Assembly (NCBI RefSeq): GCF_004379255.2
Contig: NC_056033.1
Location: 23,800,209-23,864,208 of the forward strand
Reading direction: 5' to 3'
Length of the DNA stretch: 64,000 nucleotides
Source of the DNA: Salvia splendens
Taxonomy: Eukaryota > Streptophyta > Magnoliopsida > Lamiales > Lamiaceae
Part shown: piece after piece, positions 1-14,400 of the stretch
How positions within the stretch are numbered: the first letter of the stretch is position 1
How the letters are laid out: every line of letters starts with the position of its first letter
The notes under the pieces: model-generated
The model's input: only the letters and a program-made list of their open reading frames with translations
Database searches by the model: none
Told to the model about the DNA's origin: nothing
Translations under genes and position numbers: made by a program

Positions 1-320
1 TAGGATATGGCTGCAGATACTGATAAACTAAAGGATCTCAACTATTCGCTTTATCAATATGAGTTTTGCCGCTATAGTCACACATTTGCTATAGACACTG
101 ATAAACTTCTTCGAATAAACCGCTGATTTAGAATGTAAAAACCACTGAGTTAGGATATAGAACAAGGTATGAAGTAAATTCGAAGTAATTTCATCATGCT
201 GTCATATGTAACTCTAAATCTACACTAAAAATCTATAGAATCTAAAAAAAGGAGAATCACAGGCAAAATGATAAAATCGAGCAAAAACAAAAGTAAAATA
301 AGCAAAAAACTTCATCCAAC
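1..320. other. Left edge, no gene assigned
   Basis: AT-rich single-copy-looking DNA. No convincing reading frame or repeat is visible. If the candidate exon at 321-357 is real, this stretch would be the start of its first intron on the minus strand. Confidence 0.4.
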
Positions 321-357
321 CTTTCTTCGTTGATGCTTGAGCGTTTTTCGACGTCAT
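321..357 (-). CDS. Candidate short first exon of a second gene (weak)
   Basis: On the minus strand an ATG at 357-355 opens MTSKNAQASTKK and reaches AAAG|GTTGGA, a possible but weak donor, with one base of the next codon left over (phase 1). The layout resembles the FAR1 gene at 22121: a block starting near a TGTCATTTCG sequence, a pyrimidine-rich 5'-UTR-like stretch with short tandem repeats, a tiny first exon and a phase-1 donor. Without a splice the frame reads on for about 30 codons into AT-rich DNA and stops. The rest would lie left of the window, so no product can be named. It may equally be chance. Confidence 0.2.
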
Positions 358-400
358 ATTACAGAATTTGGATGGATTTACCTTCGAAACTGAAGAAACT

Positions 401-470
401 ACGGTTTGAATGCGATCGGAGAGTTTGGAAGCGATTCAGAGGGTTTGGAAGCGATTCGAAGGGTTTGAGT
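401..470. repeat. Short tandem repeat in a 5'-UTR-like block
   Basis: Three imperfect copies of a roughly 24-bp unit built on GGTTTGGAAGCGATTC. It lies between the candidate ATG at 357 and the TGTCATTTCG-like sequence near 534-542 (minus strand). Confidence 0.6.
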
Positions 471-559
471 GTCAGAGAAATCAAATTTAGCGTCTAGTTC
501 ACGTTTTCAATCGACGCGCCAATTTGAAAACGAAATGACAATTTTGCCCTCATATATTT

Positions 560-2962
560 CTATCGGCTGCAAGTATCATTTTATCATTTTATAGGTTAGA
601 AATATGATTTTATCTTCTGCAAGTAACATTTATCATTTTATAAACTCAGAGTATCATTCTATCCGTCAAAACTATCATTTTATACAGTAAACTTAAAATA
701 CCATTTCTTCAGCTTATATATCATTTTATAAGGTTGCTGTCATTTTATTCGCTTATATTATCATTTTATCAGGTTAAAGAATCATTTTATCGGCTGTAAG
801 TATCATTTTGTCATTTTATAGGATAGAAATATCATTTTATCTGCTGCGAGTAACATTTATCATTTTATAAACTCAGAGTATCATTCTATCCGGCAAAACT
901 ATCATTTTGTCAACTCAGAGATCATTCTATCGTCAAAAGTATCATTTTATCAACTCAGAGTATCATTCTATCAAGCAAAACTATCATTTTATCTAGTAAA
1001 CCTAACATTTATAAGCCAAAAGTATCATTTGGTTTCGTCCTTCTTAACGGGCTATTCAATGAGAAGCATATCCGGCTCATGTATTTAATTTGGAGTGCTT
1101 TTGTATTATTTCATGTAGTATGATGTGTGTGAAGTATCATTTTATCAACTCAGAGTATCATTCTATCCGGAAAAACTATCATTCTATGCAATAAACCTAA
1201 CATATATCATTTTATCAGTCAGTCAAAAGTATCATTTTATCAACTCAGAGTGTCATTCTATCCGGTAAAACTATCATTCTATGCAATAAACCTATCATTT
1301 TATCATTTTATCAGTCAGTCAAAAGTATCATTTTATCAACTCAGAGTATCATTCTATCCGACAAAACTATCATTCTATGCAATAAACCTAATATAATCGG
1401 CACAATACATAATATACAAACCTACAAAGCAGTAAACGTATCATTTTATCAACTCAAAGTATCATTTTTATAAGGTTACTGTCATTTTATCTGCTTAGAT
1501 TATCATTTTATCAGGTAAAAGTATCATTTTATTAAACAAAAATGTCATTTTATACACCAAAAATACATATCATTCTATTGGCTGAAAGTATCATTCTACC
1601 GGGCAAAACTATCATTCTATCGGCTGAAAGTATCATTCTATCCGGCAAAACTATCATTTTATGCAGTAAACCTAACATTTATAAGCTAAAAGTATCATTT
1701 TATCAACTCAGAGTATCATTCTATCTGAAAAACTATCATTTTTATGTCATTTTATCAGCTTATATGTCATTTCTTCAGCTTATATATCTTTTTATAAGGT
1801 TGCTGTCATTTTATCAGCTTATATTATCATTTTATCAGGTTAAAGTGTCATTTTATGACCAATGTATCATTTTATAAACAAAAGTATCATTTTATCAACT
1901 CAAAGTATCATTCTATCAGTCAGAAATATCATTTTATCGGCCGCAAGTATAATTTTGTCATTTTATAGGTTAGAAATATCATTTTATCTGCTGCGCGTAA
2001 CATTTATCATGTTATCAACTCAGAGTATCATTCTATCCGGAAAAACTATCATTCTATGCAATAAACCTAACATATATCATTTTATCAGTCAGTCAAAAGT
2101 ATCATTTTATCAACTCAGAGTATCATTCTATCCGGTAAAACTATCATTCTATGCAATAAACCTATCATTTTATCAGTCAGTCAAAAGTATCATTTTATCA
2201 ACTAGAGTATCATTCTATCCGACAAAACTATCATTCTATGTAATAAACCTAATATAATCGGCACAATACATAATATACAAACCTACAAAGCAGTAAACGT
2301 ATCATTTTATCAACTCAGAGTATCATTTTTATAAGGTTACTGTCATTTTACCCGCTTAGATTATCATTTTATCAGGTAAAAGTATCATTTTATTTAACAA
2401 AAATGTCATTTTATACACCAAAAATACATATCATTCTATCGGCTGAAAGTATCATTCTACCGGGCAAAACTATCATTTTATGCAGTGAACCTAACATTTA
2501 TAAGCTAAAAGTATCATTTTATCAACTCAGAGTATCATTCTATTCGGAAAAACTATCATTTTTATGTCATTTTATCAGCTTATATGCCATTTCTTCAGCT
2601 TATAATCTTTTTATAAGGTTGCTGTCATTTTATCAGTTTATATTATCATTTTATCAGGTTAAAGTGTCATTTTATGACCAATGTATCATTTTATAAACAA
2701 AAGTATCATTTTAGCAACTCAAAGTATCATTCTATCAGTCAGAAATATCATTTTATGGGCTGCAAGTATAATTTTGTCATTTTATAGGTTAGAAATATCA
2801 TTTTATCTGCTGCGCGTAACATTTATCATGTTATCAACTCAGTATATCATTCTATCCGGTAAAACTATCATTTTATACAGTAAACCTATCATTTATACAC
2901 CAAAAATATCTATCATTTTATTGGCTGAAAGTATCATTTTATCGGCTGAAAGTATCATTTTA
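560..2962. repeat. Tandem array of the TATCATTTTATC motif, 3' flank of the FAR1 gene
   Basis: About 2.4 kb of imperfect 19-22-bp units built on AGTATCATTYTATC, the same motif as the large array at 5456-21920 but in a different higher-order arrangement. A period of about 861 bp is visible: the segment starting at 1541 restarts at 2402 with the same internal order. The array begins immediately after the FAR1 stop codon (2967-2965) and runs to the GC-richer block at 530-560. The long plus-strand frames here (1542-1877, 1862-2257, 2403-2696, 2681-3013) are translated repeat, not genes. Confidence 0.9.
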
Positions 2963-2964
2963 TA

Positions 2965-5446
2965 TCAAATGGCTTCAATCTGTCTTCTCATTGACTCTAC
3001 CACAATTTCTTGAATCATGACGACCCATCTCATGACATTACCACACCGTCGTAGAGGCTTATTTGCTTTCCTTATTGCACTCTCCCTCTTTGATACTTTG
3101 TCACTAGCTGATCCTTTGGTTCTAACAACGTCTGAAGGATGTACATCAATTACATCAGGTACTGCCATTCCATAAAATTTCTCAACCATCTTTTTCTTTT
3201 CAATGACTGAAGGTATTGCATAATTTCTAAATATATGCTCTTCCAAATCATCAAGACCAGCACATAACAAAGATAGATGATCCATACTTCCCTTAGACTT
3301 TTGGACTAATCGATAAAAGTTGGAGAACAACTTTTTCTTAACTTCCTGCTTTTCATCCGAATCTGCAAGGTAAAAGATAACATTATTACAATAAATACTA
3401 TCATTTATCTGACTGAAAAAATAGAGTTTTTACAAATAAGGTTAAAAATGGAGCACACGTTCAAATGGTTGTATCTCCTCAGATGGTAGACCTTGTGCTG
3501 CCTTTAGTAAAGAGCTCTTCAACCACCTTCGACCAAAATATTTCTCAAGAATGAGATTAGCAGACTTATTTTTCAACAAACAAAATATATGACAACATAA
3601 CAAACCAATTCTGGAAAACTTCTTACAACTACAGTCGAATGTGTCTTGCTTACAATCATACTTAACATCCCATGTTCTACCATATTGGTCCTTAACCTTA
3701 TGCATCTTGATGTTATCCTCAACAGTTATCGAAACAATCTCACATACCATACTTATTTCCCGTTGTACATGTTTGAAAATATTATTAGTGTAGATTGTAG
3801 ATGCATGCTTCTCAATAGGCAATTGGGTTGACAAATCAGGAATAGTTGAGTAATCCAAGTAGTTCAATCGTGAATTGGCATGCCTTTGATCTCCAACAGC
3901 ACAGTTAAAGAAATTCATGAACAGTACAAGATTTGCACGAGGCTTTGTGTAGTTTTTAAAAAAGCTATTCTCTGATACAGACATCGATGTAGTCCTAAGA
4001 AGCGACCCCATGGGAAAATCTTGAAAATAAGCCGGAACCCAGAATTCTCTATCTTCAAACATCGATCCAAACCAGTGGACGTCTTCTAATCCATACCGTT
4101 CCATAATATCATTCCATATTATATCAAACTCATTAGGCTCTAACAAATCAGACCAAACACATGCATTAAACTCTTTTTTGAAATCTTCACTACCAAGCAG
4201 GGATTTGGGCAACTTATCTGACACCTTAACCATAATATGCCACATGCACCATCGGTGCCTTGTTTGTAAAAGTACTTGTTGAACAACAAGTTTCATCCCC
4301 CAATCTTGATCAGTGAAAATCATTTTGGGTGCAACCCCCATACATCGAACAAAACAGCCAAACAACCAAGAATATGAGTCTCTACCTTCACTTGATAACA
4401 ATCCAGCTCCAAATGTAACTGCTCTGGAATGGTTATCTTTTCCAGTGAATGGAGCAAAAATCATGCAATACCTTCAAAACATAACATAAAACTGAGTTAT
4501 ATTTTCATGCATACAGAAAAGTATCAGTTTATCAGCTATGACTATCATTTTATCAGCAAAAAGTATCATTGTATCCACTGAAATATAATTGTATCAGCAA
4601 AAAGTATCATTGTATCAGAAAGAAGTATCATTGTATCAGCAAAAAGTATCATTTTAGGTCTTTTAGCAACAAAAGTAATATACTTGTTAGTGTTGTATGT
4701 TGAATCAAATGAAATTACATCTCCAAACATATGATAATTTCGTCTTGAAATAGCATCAGCCCAGAAGAGTTTAGTTAACTTTCCATGAGATCCTACCTCT
4801 ATTTCATAATAGAAGGCATCAGATAATTCCTTTTGAGAACGCATATAATCAAAAATCATTTGAGCATCTGAACCATCAATATTGGACATAATATCACGAT
4901 AATCATTTCTAATATCAATAATATCACATCCAACATTTTCACGTCTACCCATTATCTCCTTCAAAAGTTTGAATGTTTGAGTGGGACCAATATTACACCT
5001 GCCATAATCCTCCATAAAACTTTGATGGATAGGATCCAGACTGCAATTGGCCGTCATAAAATGCCTATGCTCATCCGCAACCATTAAGTGATTATGATAC
5101 TCAACAAACTGATAAACCTCATACCCGCTGCTAATACCATCTGAAAAATATCTCAATTTGAGCTTAGCAAGACATTCACACCTAAACGACCGACACCTAC
5201 GCCTCTTAACAGACACTTCAGTTGATTTGGATGCATGACCAGGTATAAAACTCTTAGAGCCTTGTCTACTGCAAGCCAAATACTGCCACTTAATAATACC
5301 ATGAACTGATTTGTTGCCCAGTTTACGAATGCCAAAACTAACTGAACGGGCATAGTGTTCATAGAAACCAGATGCTTCTACTAATGTATTGAATTTCATA
5401 CCAATCATTGGCTTCAAAGCATCATCACAAACAGGAATGCACAAAC
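2965..5446 (-). CDS. FAR1-type Mutator-like transposase, exons 2 to 4
   Basis: Main coding block of a FAR1/FHY3-type MULE transposase. Exon 2 (5446-4684) carries the WRKY-GCM1-type FAR1 DNA-binding domain (about residues 27-130, with conserved Cys and a closing HNH) and ends in TNK just after the first catalytic Asp (FDSTY, about residue 256). Exon 3 (4471 to 3459 or 3492) holds the second Asp (TDQD, about 317), the RWCMWH Cys/His pair, a likely catalytic Glu (NEFDIIW, about 377) and a SWIM zinc finger (CSCKKF...CCHIF). Exon 4 (3362-2965) is a basic, helical tail ending at TGA. Introns are 4472-4683 (GTATAT...GAAG) and 3363-3458 or 3363-3491 (acceptor TTGCAG); both donors for the latter keep phase. 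With exon 1 the product is 721 or 732 aa, the family's usual size, with no internal stop. It would act in the nucleus on its own element's ends, or be a domesticated transcription factor. The first 5446 codons do not start with ATG, which is why exon 1 was sought upstream. Confidence 0.85.
3363..3458 (-). other. Intron 3 of the FAR1 gene with one copy of the array motif
   Basis: Acceptor TTGCAG at 3368-3363. The donor is either GTGTGC at 3458 or GTCTAC at 3491; both give a phase-1 join. The plus strand at about 3397-3412 reads ACTATCATTTATCTGACTG, a recognisable copy of the flanking array motif. Confidence 0.6.
4472..4683 (-). other. Intron 2 of the FAR1 gene, built largely of the array motif
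   Basis: Donor AA|GTATAT at 4683 and acceptor GAAG| at 4472 join K and Y codons (AA+G) and restore the family sequence TNKYCMIFAPF. Positions about 4522-4657 contain six or seven copies of AGTATCATTNTATCAGCAAAA, related to but distinct from the big array (TGTATC is common here). The frame reading through this intron is what lengthens the apparent 292-residue frame of exon 2. Confidence 0.85.
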
Positions 5447-5455
5447 CTACAAATC

Positions 5456-8400
5456 AGTAAAAGTATCATTTTATCAACTCAGAGTATTATTTTATCAGGA
5501 AAATCTATCATCAGAAACTATCATTTTATCGGTTTTATGTCATTTTGTCAGTTTTATGTCATTTTGTCACGTTAAAGTATCATTTTATCAGCTTATATGC
5601 AATTTCTTCAGCTAAACTATCATTTTTCTAAGGTTATTGTCATTTTATTCGCTTAGATTATCATTTTATCAGGTAAAAGTATCATTTTATTAAACAAAAA
5701 TGTCATTTTATACACCAAAAATACCTATCATTCCATCGGCTGAAAGTATCATTCTACCCGGCAAAACTATCATTCTATCGGCTGAAAGTATCATTCTATC
5801 CGGAAAACTATCATTTTATCAGTTTTATGACATTTTGTCACGTTAAAGTATCATTTTATCAGCTTATATGCAATTTCTTCAGCTAAACTATCATTTTTAT
5901 AAGGTTACTGTCATTTTATCCGCTTAGATTATCATTTTATCAGGTAAAAGTATCATTTTATTAAACAAAAATGTAATTTTATACACCAAAAATACCTATC
6001 ATTCTATCGGATGAAAGTATCATTCTACCCGGCAAAACTATCATTCTATCGGCTGAAAGTATCATTCTATCCGGAAAAACTATCATTTTATCAGTTTTAT
6101 GTCATTTTGTCACGTTAAAGTATCATTTTATCAGCTTATATGCAATTTCTTCAGCTAAACTATCATTTTTATAAGCTAAATGTCATTTTATCCGCTTAGA
6201 TTATCATTTTATCAGGTAAAAGTATCATTTTATTAAACAAAAATGACATTTTATACACCAAAAATACTTATCATTCTATCGGCTGAAAGTATCATTCTAC
6301 CCGGCAAAATTATCATTCTATCGACTGAAAGTATCATTCTATCCGGCAAAACCATCATTTTATCAGTTTTATGTCATTTTGTCACGTTAACGTATCATTT
6401 TATCAGCTTATATGCAATTTCTTCAGCTAAACTATCATTTTTATAAGGTTACTGTCATTTTATCCGCTTAGATTATCATTTTATCAGGTAAAAGTATCAT
6501 TTTATTAAACAAAAATGTCATTTTATACACCAAAAATACCTATCATTCTATCGGTTGAAAGTATCATTCTACCCGGCAAAACTATCATTCTATCGGCTGA
6601 AAGTATCATTCTATCCGGAAAAACTATCATTTTATCAGTTTTATATCATTTTGTCACGTTAAAGTATCATTTTATCAACTTATATGCAATTTCTTCAGCT
6701 AAACTGTCATTTTTATAAGCTAAATGTCATTTTATCCGCTTAGATTATCATTTTATCAGGTAAAAGTATCATTTTATTAAACAAAAATTTCATTCTATAC
6801 ACAAAAAATACCTATCATTCTATCATTCTACCCGGTAAAACTATCATTCTATCGGCTGAAAGTATCATTCTATCCGGAAAAACTATCATTTTATCAGTTT
6901 TATGTCATTTTGTCACGTTAAAGTATCATTTTATCAGCTTATATGCAATTTCTTCAGCTAAACTATCATTTTTATAAGGTTAATGTCATTTTATACGCTT
7001 AGATTATCATTTTATCAGGTAAAAGTATCATTTTATTAAACAAAAATGTCATTTTATACACCAAAAATACCTATCATTCTATTGTCTGAAAGTATCATTC
7101 TACCCGGCAAAACTATCATTTTATCGGCTGAAAGTATCATTCTATCCGGCAAAACTATCACTTTATCACTTTTATGTCATTTTGTCACGTTAAAGTATCA
7201 TTTTATCAGCTTATATGCAATTTCTTCAGCTAAACTATCATTTTTATAAGCTAACTGTCATTTTATCCGCTTAGATTATCATTTTATCAGGTAAAAGTAT
7301 CATTTTATTAAAGAAAAATGTCATTTTATACACCAAAAATACCTATCTTTCTATCGGCTGAAAGTATCATTCTACCCGGCAAAACTATCATTCTATCGAC
7401 TGAAAGTATCATTCTATCCGGCAAAACTATCATTTTATCAGTTTTATGTCATTTTGTCACGTTAACGTATCATTTTATCAGCTTATATGCAATTTCTTCA
7501 GCTAAACTATCATTTTTATAAGGTTACTGTCATTTTATCCGCTTAGATTATCATTTTATCAGGTAAAAGTATCATTTTATTAAACAAAATGTCATTTTAT
7601 ACACCAAAAATACCTATCATTCTATCGGTTGAAAGTATCATTCTACCCGGCAAAAACTATCATTCTATCGGCTGAAAGTATCATTCTATCCGGAAAAAAA
7701 ACTATCATTTTATCAGTTTTATATCATTTTGTCACGTTAAAGTATCATTTTATCAGCTTATATGCAATTTCTTCAGCTAAACTATCATTTTTATAAGCTA
7801 AATGTCATTTTATCCGCTTAGATTATCATTTTATCAGGTAAAAGTATCATTTTATTAAATAAAATTTCATTCTATACACAAAAAATACCTATCATTCTAT
7901 CGGCTGAAAGTATCATTCTACCCGGCAAAACTATCATTCTATCGGCTGAAAGTATCATTCTATCCGGAAAAAACTATCATTTTATCAGTTTTATGTCATT
8001 TTGTCACGTTAAAGTATCATTTTATTAGCTTATATGCAATTTCTTCAGCTAAACTATCATTTTTATAAGGTTACTGTCATTTTATCCGCTTAGATTATCA
8101 TTTTATCAGGTAAAAGTATCATTTTATTAAACAAAAATGTCATTTTATACACCAAAAATACCTATCATTCTATCGGTTGAAAGTTTCATTCTACCCGGCA
8201 AAACTATCATTCTATCGGCTGAAAGTATCATTCTATCCGGAAAAACTATCATTTTATCAGTTTTATATCATTTTGTCACGTTAAAGTATCATTTTATCAG
8301 CTTATATGCAATTTCTTCAGCTAAACTATCATTTTTATAAGCTAAATGTCATTTTATCCGCTTAGATTATCATTTTATCAGGTAAAAGTATCATTTTATT

Positions 8401-11400
8401 AAACAAAAATTTCATTCTATACACCAAGAATACCTATCATTCTATCGGCTGAAAGTATCATTCTACCCGGCAAAACTATCATTCTATCGGCTGAAAGTAT
8501 CATTCTATCCGGCAAAACTATCATTTTATCAGTTTTATGTCATTTTGTCACGTTAAAGTATCATTTTATCAGCTTATATGCAATTTCTTCAGCTAAACTA
8601 TCATTTTTATAAGGTTACTGTCATTTTATACGCTTAGATTATCATTTTATCAGGTAAAAGAATCATTTTATTAAACAAAAATGTCAATTTTATACACCAA
8701 AAATACCTATCATTCTATTGGCTTGAAAGTATTATTCTACCCGGCAAAACTATCATTTTATCGGCTGAAAGTATCATTCTATCCGGCAAAACTATCACTT
8801 ATCACTTTTATGTCATTTTGTCACGTTAAAGTATCATTTTATACGCTTAGATTATCATTTTATCAGGTAAAAGTATCATTTTATTAAACAAAAATGTCAT
8901 TTTATACACCAAAAATACCTATCATTCTATCGGATGAAAGTATCATTCTACCCGGCAAAACTATCATTCTATCGGCTGAAAGTATCATTCTATCCGGAAA
9001 AACTATCATTTTATCAGTTTTATGTCATTTTGTCACGTTAAAGTATCATTTTATCAGCTTATATGCAATTTCTTCAGCTAAACTATCATTTTTATAAGCT
9101 AACTGTCATTTTATCCGCTTAGATTATAATTTTATCAGGTAAAAGTATCATTTTATTAAACAAAAATGTCATTTTATACACCAAAAATACCTATCATTCT
9201 ATCGGCTGAAAGTATCATTCTACCCGGCAAAACTATCATTCTATCGGCTGAAAGTATCATTCTGTCCGGAAAAACTATCATTTTATCAGTTTTATGTCAT
9301 TTTGTCACGTTAAAGTATCATTTTATCAGCTTATATGCAATTTCTTCAGCTAAACTATCATTTTTATAAGCTAAATGTCATTTTATCCGCTTAGATTATC
9401 ATTTTATCAGGTAAAAGTATCATTTTATTAAACAAAATGTCATTTTATACACCAAAAATACCTATCATTCTATCGGCTGAAAGTATCATTCTACCCGGCA
9501 AAACTATCATTCTATCGACTGAAAGTATCATTCTATCCGGCAAAACTATCATTTTATCAGTTTTATGTCATTTTGTCACGTTAACGTATCATTTTATCAG
9601 CTTATATGCAATTTCTTCAGCTAAACTATCATTTTTATAAGGTTACTGTCATTTTATCCGCTTAGATTATCATTTTATCAGGTAAAAGTATCATTTTATT
9701 AAACAAAAATGTCATTTTATACACCAAAAATACCTATCATTCTATCGGTTGAAAGTATCATTCTACCCGGCAAAACTATCATTCTATCGGCTGAAAGTAT
9801 CATTCTATCCGGAAAAACTATCATTTTATCAGTTTTATATCATTTTGTCACGTTAAAGTATCATTTTATCAGCTTATATGCAATTTCTTCAGCTAAACTA
9901 TCATTTTTATAAGCTAAATGTCATTTTATCCGCTTAGATTATCATTTTATCAGGTAAAAGTATCATTTTATTAAATAAAAATTTCATTCTATACACAAAA
10001 AATACCTATCATTCTATCGGCTGAAAGTATCATTCTACCCGGCAAAACTATCATTCTATCGGCTGTGAAAGTATCATTCTATCCGGCAAAACTATCATTT
10101 TTATCAGTTTTATGTCATCTTTGTCACGTTTAAAGTATCATTTTATTAGCTTATATGCAATTTCTTCAGCTAAACTATCATTTTTATAAGGTTACTGTCA
10201 TTTTATCCGCTTAGATTATCATTTTACCAGGTAAAAGTATCATTTTATTAAACAAAAATGTCATTTTATACACCAGAAATACCTATCATTCTATCGGTTG
10301 AAAGTTTCATTCTACCCGGCAAAACTATCATTCTATCGGCTGAAAGAATCATTCTATCGGAAAAACTATCATTTTATCAGTTTTTATATCATTTTGTCAC
10401 GTTAAAGTATCATTTTATCAGCTTATATGCAATTTCTTCAGCTAAACTATCATTTTTATAAGATAAATGTCATTTTATCCGCTTAGATTATCATTTTATC
10501 AGGTAAAAGTATCATTTTATTAAACAAAAATTTCATTCTATACACCAAAAATACCTATCATTCTATCGGCATGAAAGTATCATTCTACCCGGCAAAACTA
10601 TCATTCTATCGGCTGATGAAAGTATCATTCTATCGGCAAAACTATCATTTTATCAGTTTTATGTCATTTTGTCACGTTAAAGTATCATTTTATCAGCTTA
10701 TATGCAATTTCTTCAGCTAAACTATCATTTTATAAGGTTACTGTCATTTTATACGCTTAGATTATCATTTTATCAGGTAAAAGTATCATTTTTATTAAAC
10801 AAAAATGTCATTTTATACACCAAAATACCTATCATTCTATCGGTTGAAAGTATCATTCTACCCGGCAAAACTATCATTCTATCGGCTGAAAGTATCATTC
10901 TATCCGGAAAAACTATCATTTTATCAGTTTTATATCATTTTGTCACGGTTAAAGTATCATTTTATCAGCTTATATGCAATTTCTTCAGCTAAACTATCAT
11001 TTTTATAAGCTAAATGTCATTTTATCCGCTTAGATTATCATTTTATCAGGTAAAAGTATCATTTTATTAAATAAAATTTCATTTCTATACACAAAAAAAT
11101 ACCTATCATTCTATCGGCTGAAAGTATCATTCTACCCGGCAAAACTATCATTCTATCGGCTGAAAGTATCATTCTATCCGGAAAAACTATCATTTATCAG
11201 TTTTATGTCATTTTGTCACGGTTAAAGTATCATTTTATTAGCTTATATGCAATTTCTTCAGCTAAACTATCATTTTTATAAGGTTACTGTCATTTTATCC
11301 GCTTAGATTATCATTTTATCAGGTAAAAGTATCATTTTATTAAACAAAAATGTCATTTTATACACCAAAAATACCTATCATTCTATCGGTTGAAAGTTTC

Positions 11401-14400
11401 ATTCTACCCGGCAAAACTATCATTCTATCGGCTGAAAGTATCATTCTATCCGGAAAAACTATCATTTTATCAGTTTTATATCATTTTGTCACGTTAAAGT
11501 ATCATTTTATCAGCTTATATGCAATTTCTTCAGCTAAACTATCATTTTTATAAGCTAAATGTCATTTTATCCGCTTAGATATCATTTTATCAGGTAAAAG
11601 TATCATTTTATTAAACAAAAATTTCATTCTATACACCAAGAATACCTATCATTCTATCGGCTGAAAGTATCATTCTACCCGGCAAAACTATCATTCTATC
11701 GGCTGAAAGTATCATTCTATCCGGCAAAACTATCATTTTATCAGTTTTATGTCATTTTGTCACGTTAAAGTATCATTTTATCAGCTTATATGCAATTTCT
11801 TCAGCTAAACTATCATTTTTATAAGGTTACTGTCATTTTATACGCTTAGATTATCATTTTATCAGGTAAAAGAATCATTTTATTAAACAAAAATGTCATT
11901 TTATACACCAAAAATACCTATCATTCTATTGGCTGAAAGTATTATTCTACCCGGCAAAACTATCATTTTATCGGCTGAAAGTATCATTCTATCCGGCAAA
12001 ACTATCACTTTATCACTTTTATGTCATTTTGTCACGTTAAAGTATCATTTTATACGCTTAGATTATCATTTTATCAGGTAAAAGTATCATTTTATTAAAC
12101 AAAAATGTCATTTTATACACCAAAAATACCTATCATTCTATCGGATGAAAGTATCATTCTACCCGGCAAAACTATCATTCTATCGGCTGAAAGTATCATT
12201 CTATCCGGAAAAACTATCATTTTATCAGTTTTATGTCATTTTGTCACGTTAAAGTATCATTTTATCAGCTTATATGCAATTTCTTCAGCTAAACTATCAT
12301 TTTTATAAGCTAACTGTCATTTTATCCGCTTAGATTATAATTTTATCAGGTAAAAGTATCATTTTATTAAACAAAAAATGTCATTTTATACACCAAAAAT
12401 ACCTATCATTCTATCGGCTGGAAAGTATCATTCTACCCGGCCAAAACTATCATTCTATCGGCTGAAAGTATCATTCTGTCCGGAAAAACTATCATTTTAT
12501 CAGTTTTATGTCATTTTGTCACGTTAAAGTATCATTTTATCAGCTATATGCAATTTCTTCAGCTAAACTATCATTTTTATAAGCTAAATGTCATTTATCC
12601 GCTTAGATTATCATTTTATCAGGTAAAAGTATCATTTTATTAAACAAAAATGTCATTTTATACACCAAAAATACCTATCATTCTATCGGCTGAAAGTATC
12701 ATTCTACCCGGCAAAACTATCATTCTATCGACTGAAAGTATCATTCTATCCGGCAAAACTATCATTTTATCAGTTTTATGTCATTTTGTCACGTTAACGT
12801 ATCATTTTATCAGCTTATATGCAATTTCTTCAGCTAAACTATCATTTTTATAAGCTAAATGTCATTTTATCCGCTTAGATTATCATTTTATCAGGTAAAA
12901 GTATCATTTTATTAAATAAAAATTTCATTCTATACACAAAAAATACCTATCATTCTATCGGCTGAAAGTATCATTCTACCCGGCAAAACTATCATTCTAT
13001 CGGCTGAAAGTATCATTCTATCCGGCAAAACTATCATTTTATCAGTTTTATGTCATTTTGTCACGTTAAAGTATCATTTTATTAGCTTATATGCAATTTC
13101 TTCAGCTAAACTATCATTTTTATAAGGTTACTGTCATTTTATCCGCTTAGATTATCATTTTACCAGGTAAAAGTATCATTTTATTAAACAAAAATGTCAT
13201 TTTATACACCAGAAATACCTATCATTCTATCGGTTGAAAGTTTCATTCTACCCGGCAAAACTATCATTCTATCGGCTGAAAGAATCATTCTATCCGGAAA
13301 AACTATCATTTTATCAGTTTTATATCATTTTGTCACGTTAAAGTATCATTTTATCAGCTTATATGCAATTTCTTCAGCTAAACTATCATTTTTATAAGAT
13401 AAATGTCATTTTATCCGCTTAGATTATCATTTTATCAGGTAAAAGTATCATTTTATTAAACAAAAATTTCATTCTATACACCAAAAATACCTATCATTCT
13501 ATCGGCTGAAAGTATCATTCTACCCGGCAAAACTATCATTCTATCGGCTGAAAGTATCATTCTATCCGGCAAAACTATCATTTTATCAGTTTTATGTCAT
13601 TTTGTCACGTTAAAGTATCATTTTATCAGCTTATATGCAATTTCTTCAGCTAAACTATCATTTTTATAAGGTTACTGTCATTTTATACGCTTAGATTATC
13701 ATTTTATCAGGTAAAAGTATCATTTTATTAAACAAAAATGTCATTTTATACACCAAAAATACCTATCATTCTATCGGTTGAAAGTATCATTCTACCCGGC
13801 AAACTATCATTCTATCGGCTGAAAGTATCATTACTATCCGGAAAAACTATCATTTTATCAGTTTTATATCATTTTGTCACGTTAAAGTATCATTTTATCA
13901 GCTATATGCAATTTCTTCAGCTAAACTATATTTTTATAAGCTAAATGTCATTTATCCGCTTAGATTATCATTTTATCAGTAAAAGTATCATTTTATTAAA
14001 TAAAAATTTCATTCTATACACAAAAAATACCTATCATTCTATCGGCTGAAAGTATCATTCTACCCGGCAAAACTATCATTCTATCGGCTGAAAGTATCAT
14101 TCTATCCGGAAAAACTATCATTTTATCAGTTTTATGTCATTTTGTCACGTTAAAGTATCATTTTATTAGCTTATATGCAATTTCCTTCAGCTAAACTATC
14201 ATTTTTATTAAGGTTACTGTCATTTTATCCGCTTAGATTATCATTTTATCAGGTAAAAGTATCATTTTATTAACAAAAATGTCATTTTATACACCAAAAA
14301 TACCTATCATTCTATCGGTTGAAAGTTTCATTCTACCCGGCAAAACTATCATTCTATCGGCTGAAAGTATCATTCTATCCGGAAAAAACTATCATTTTAT

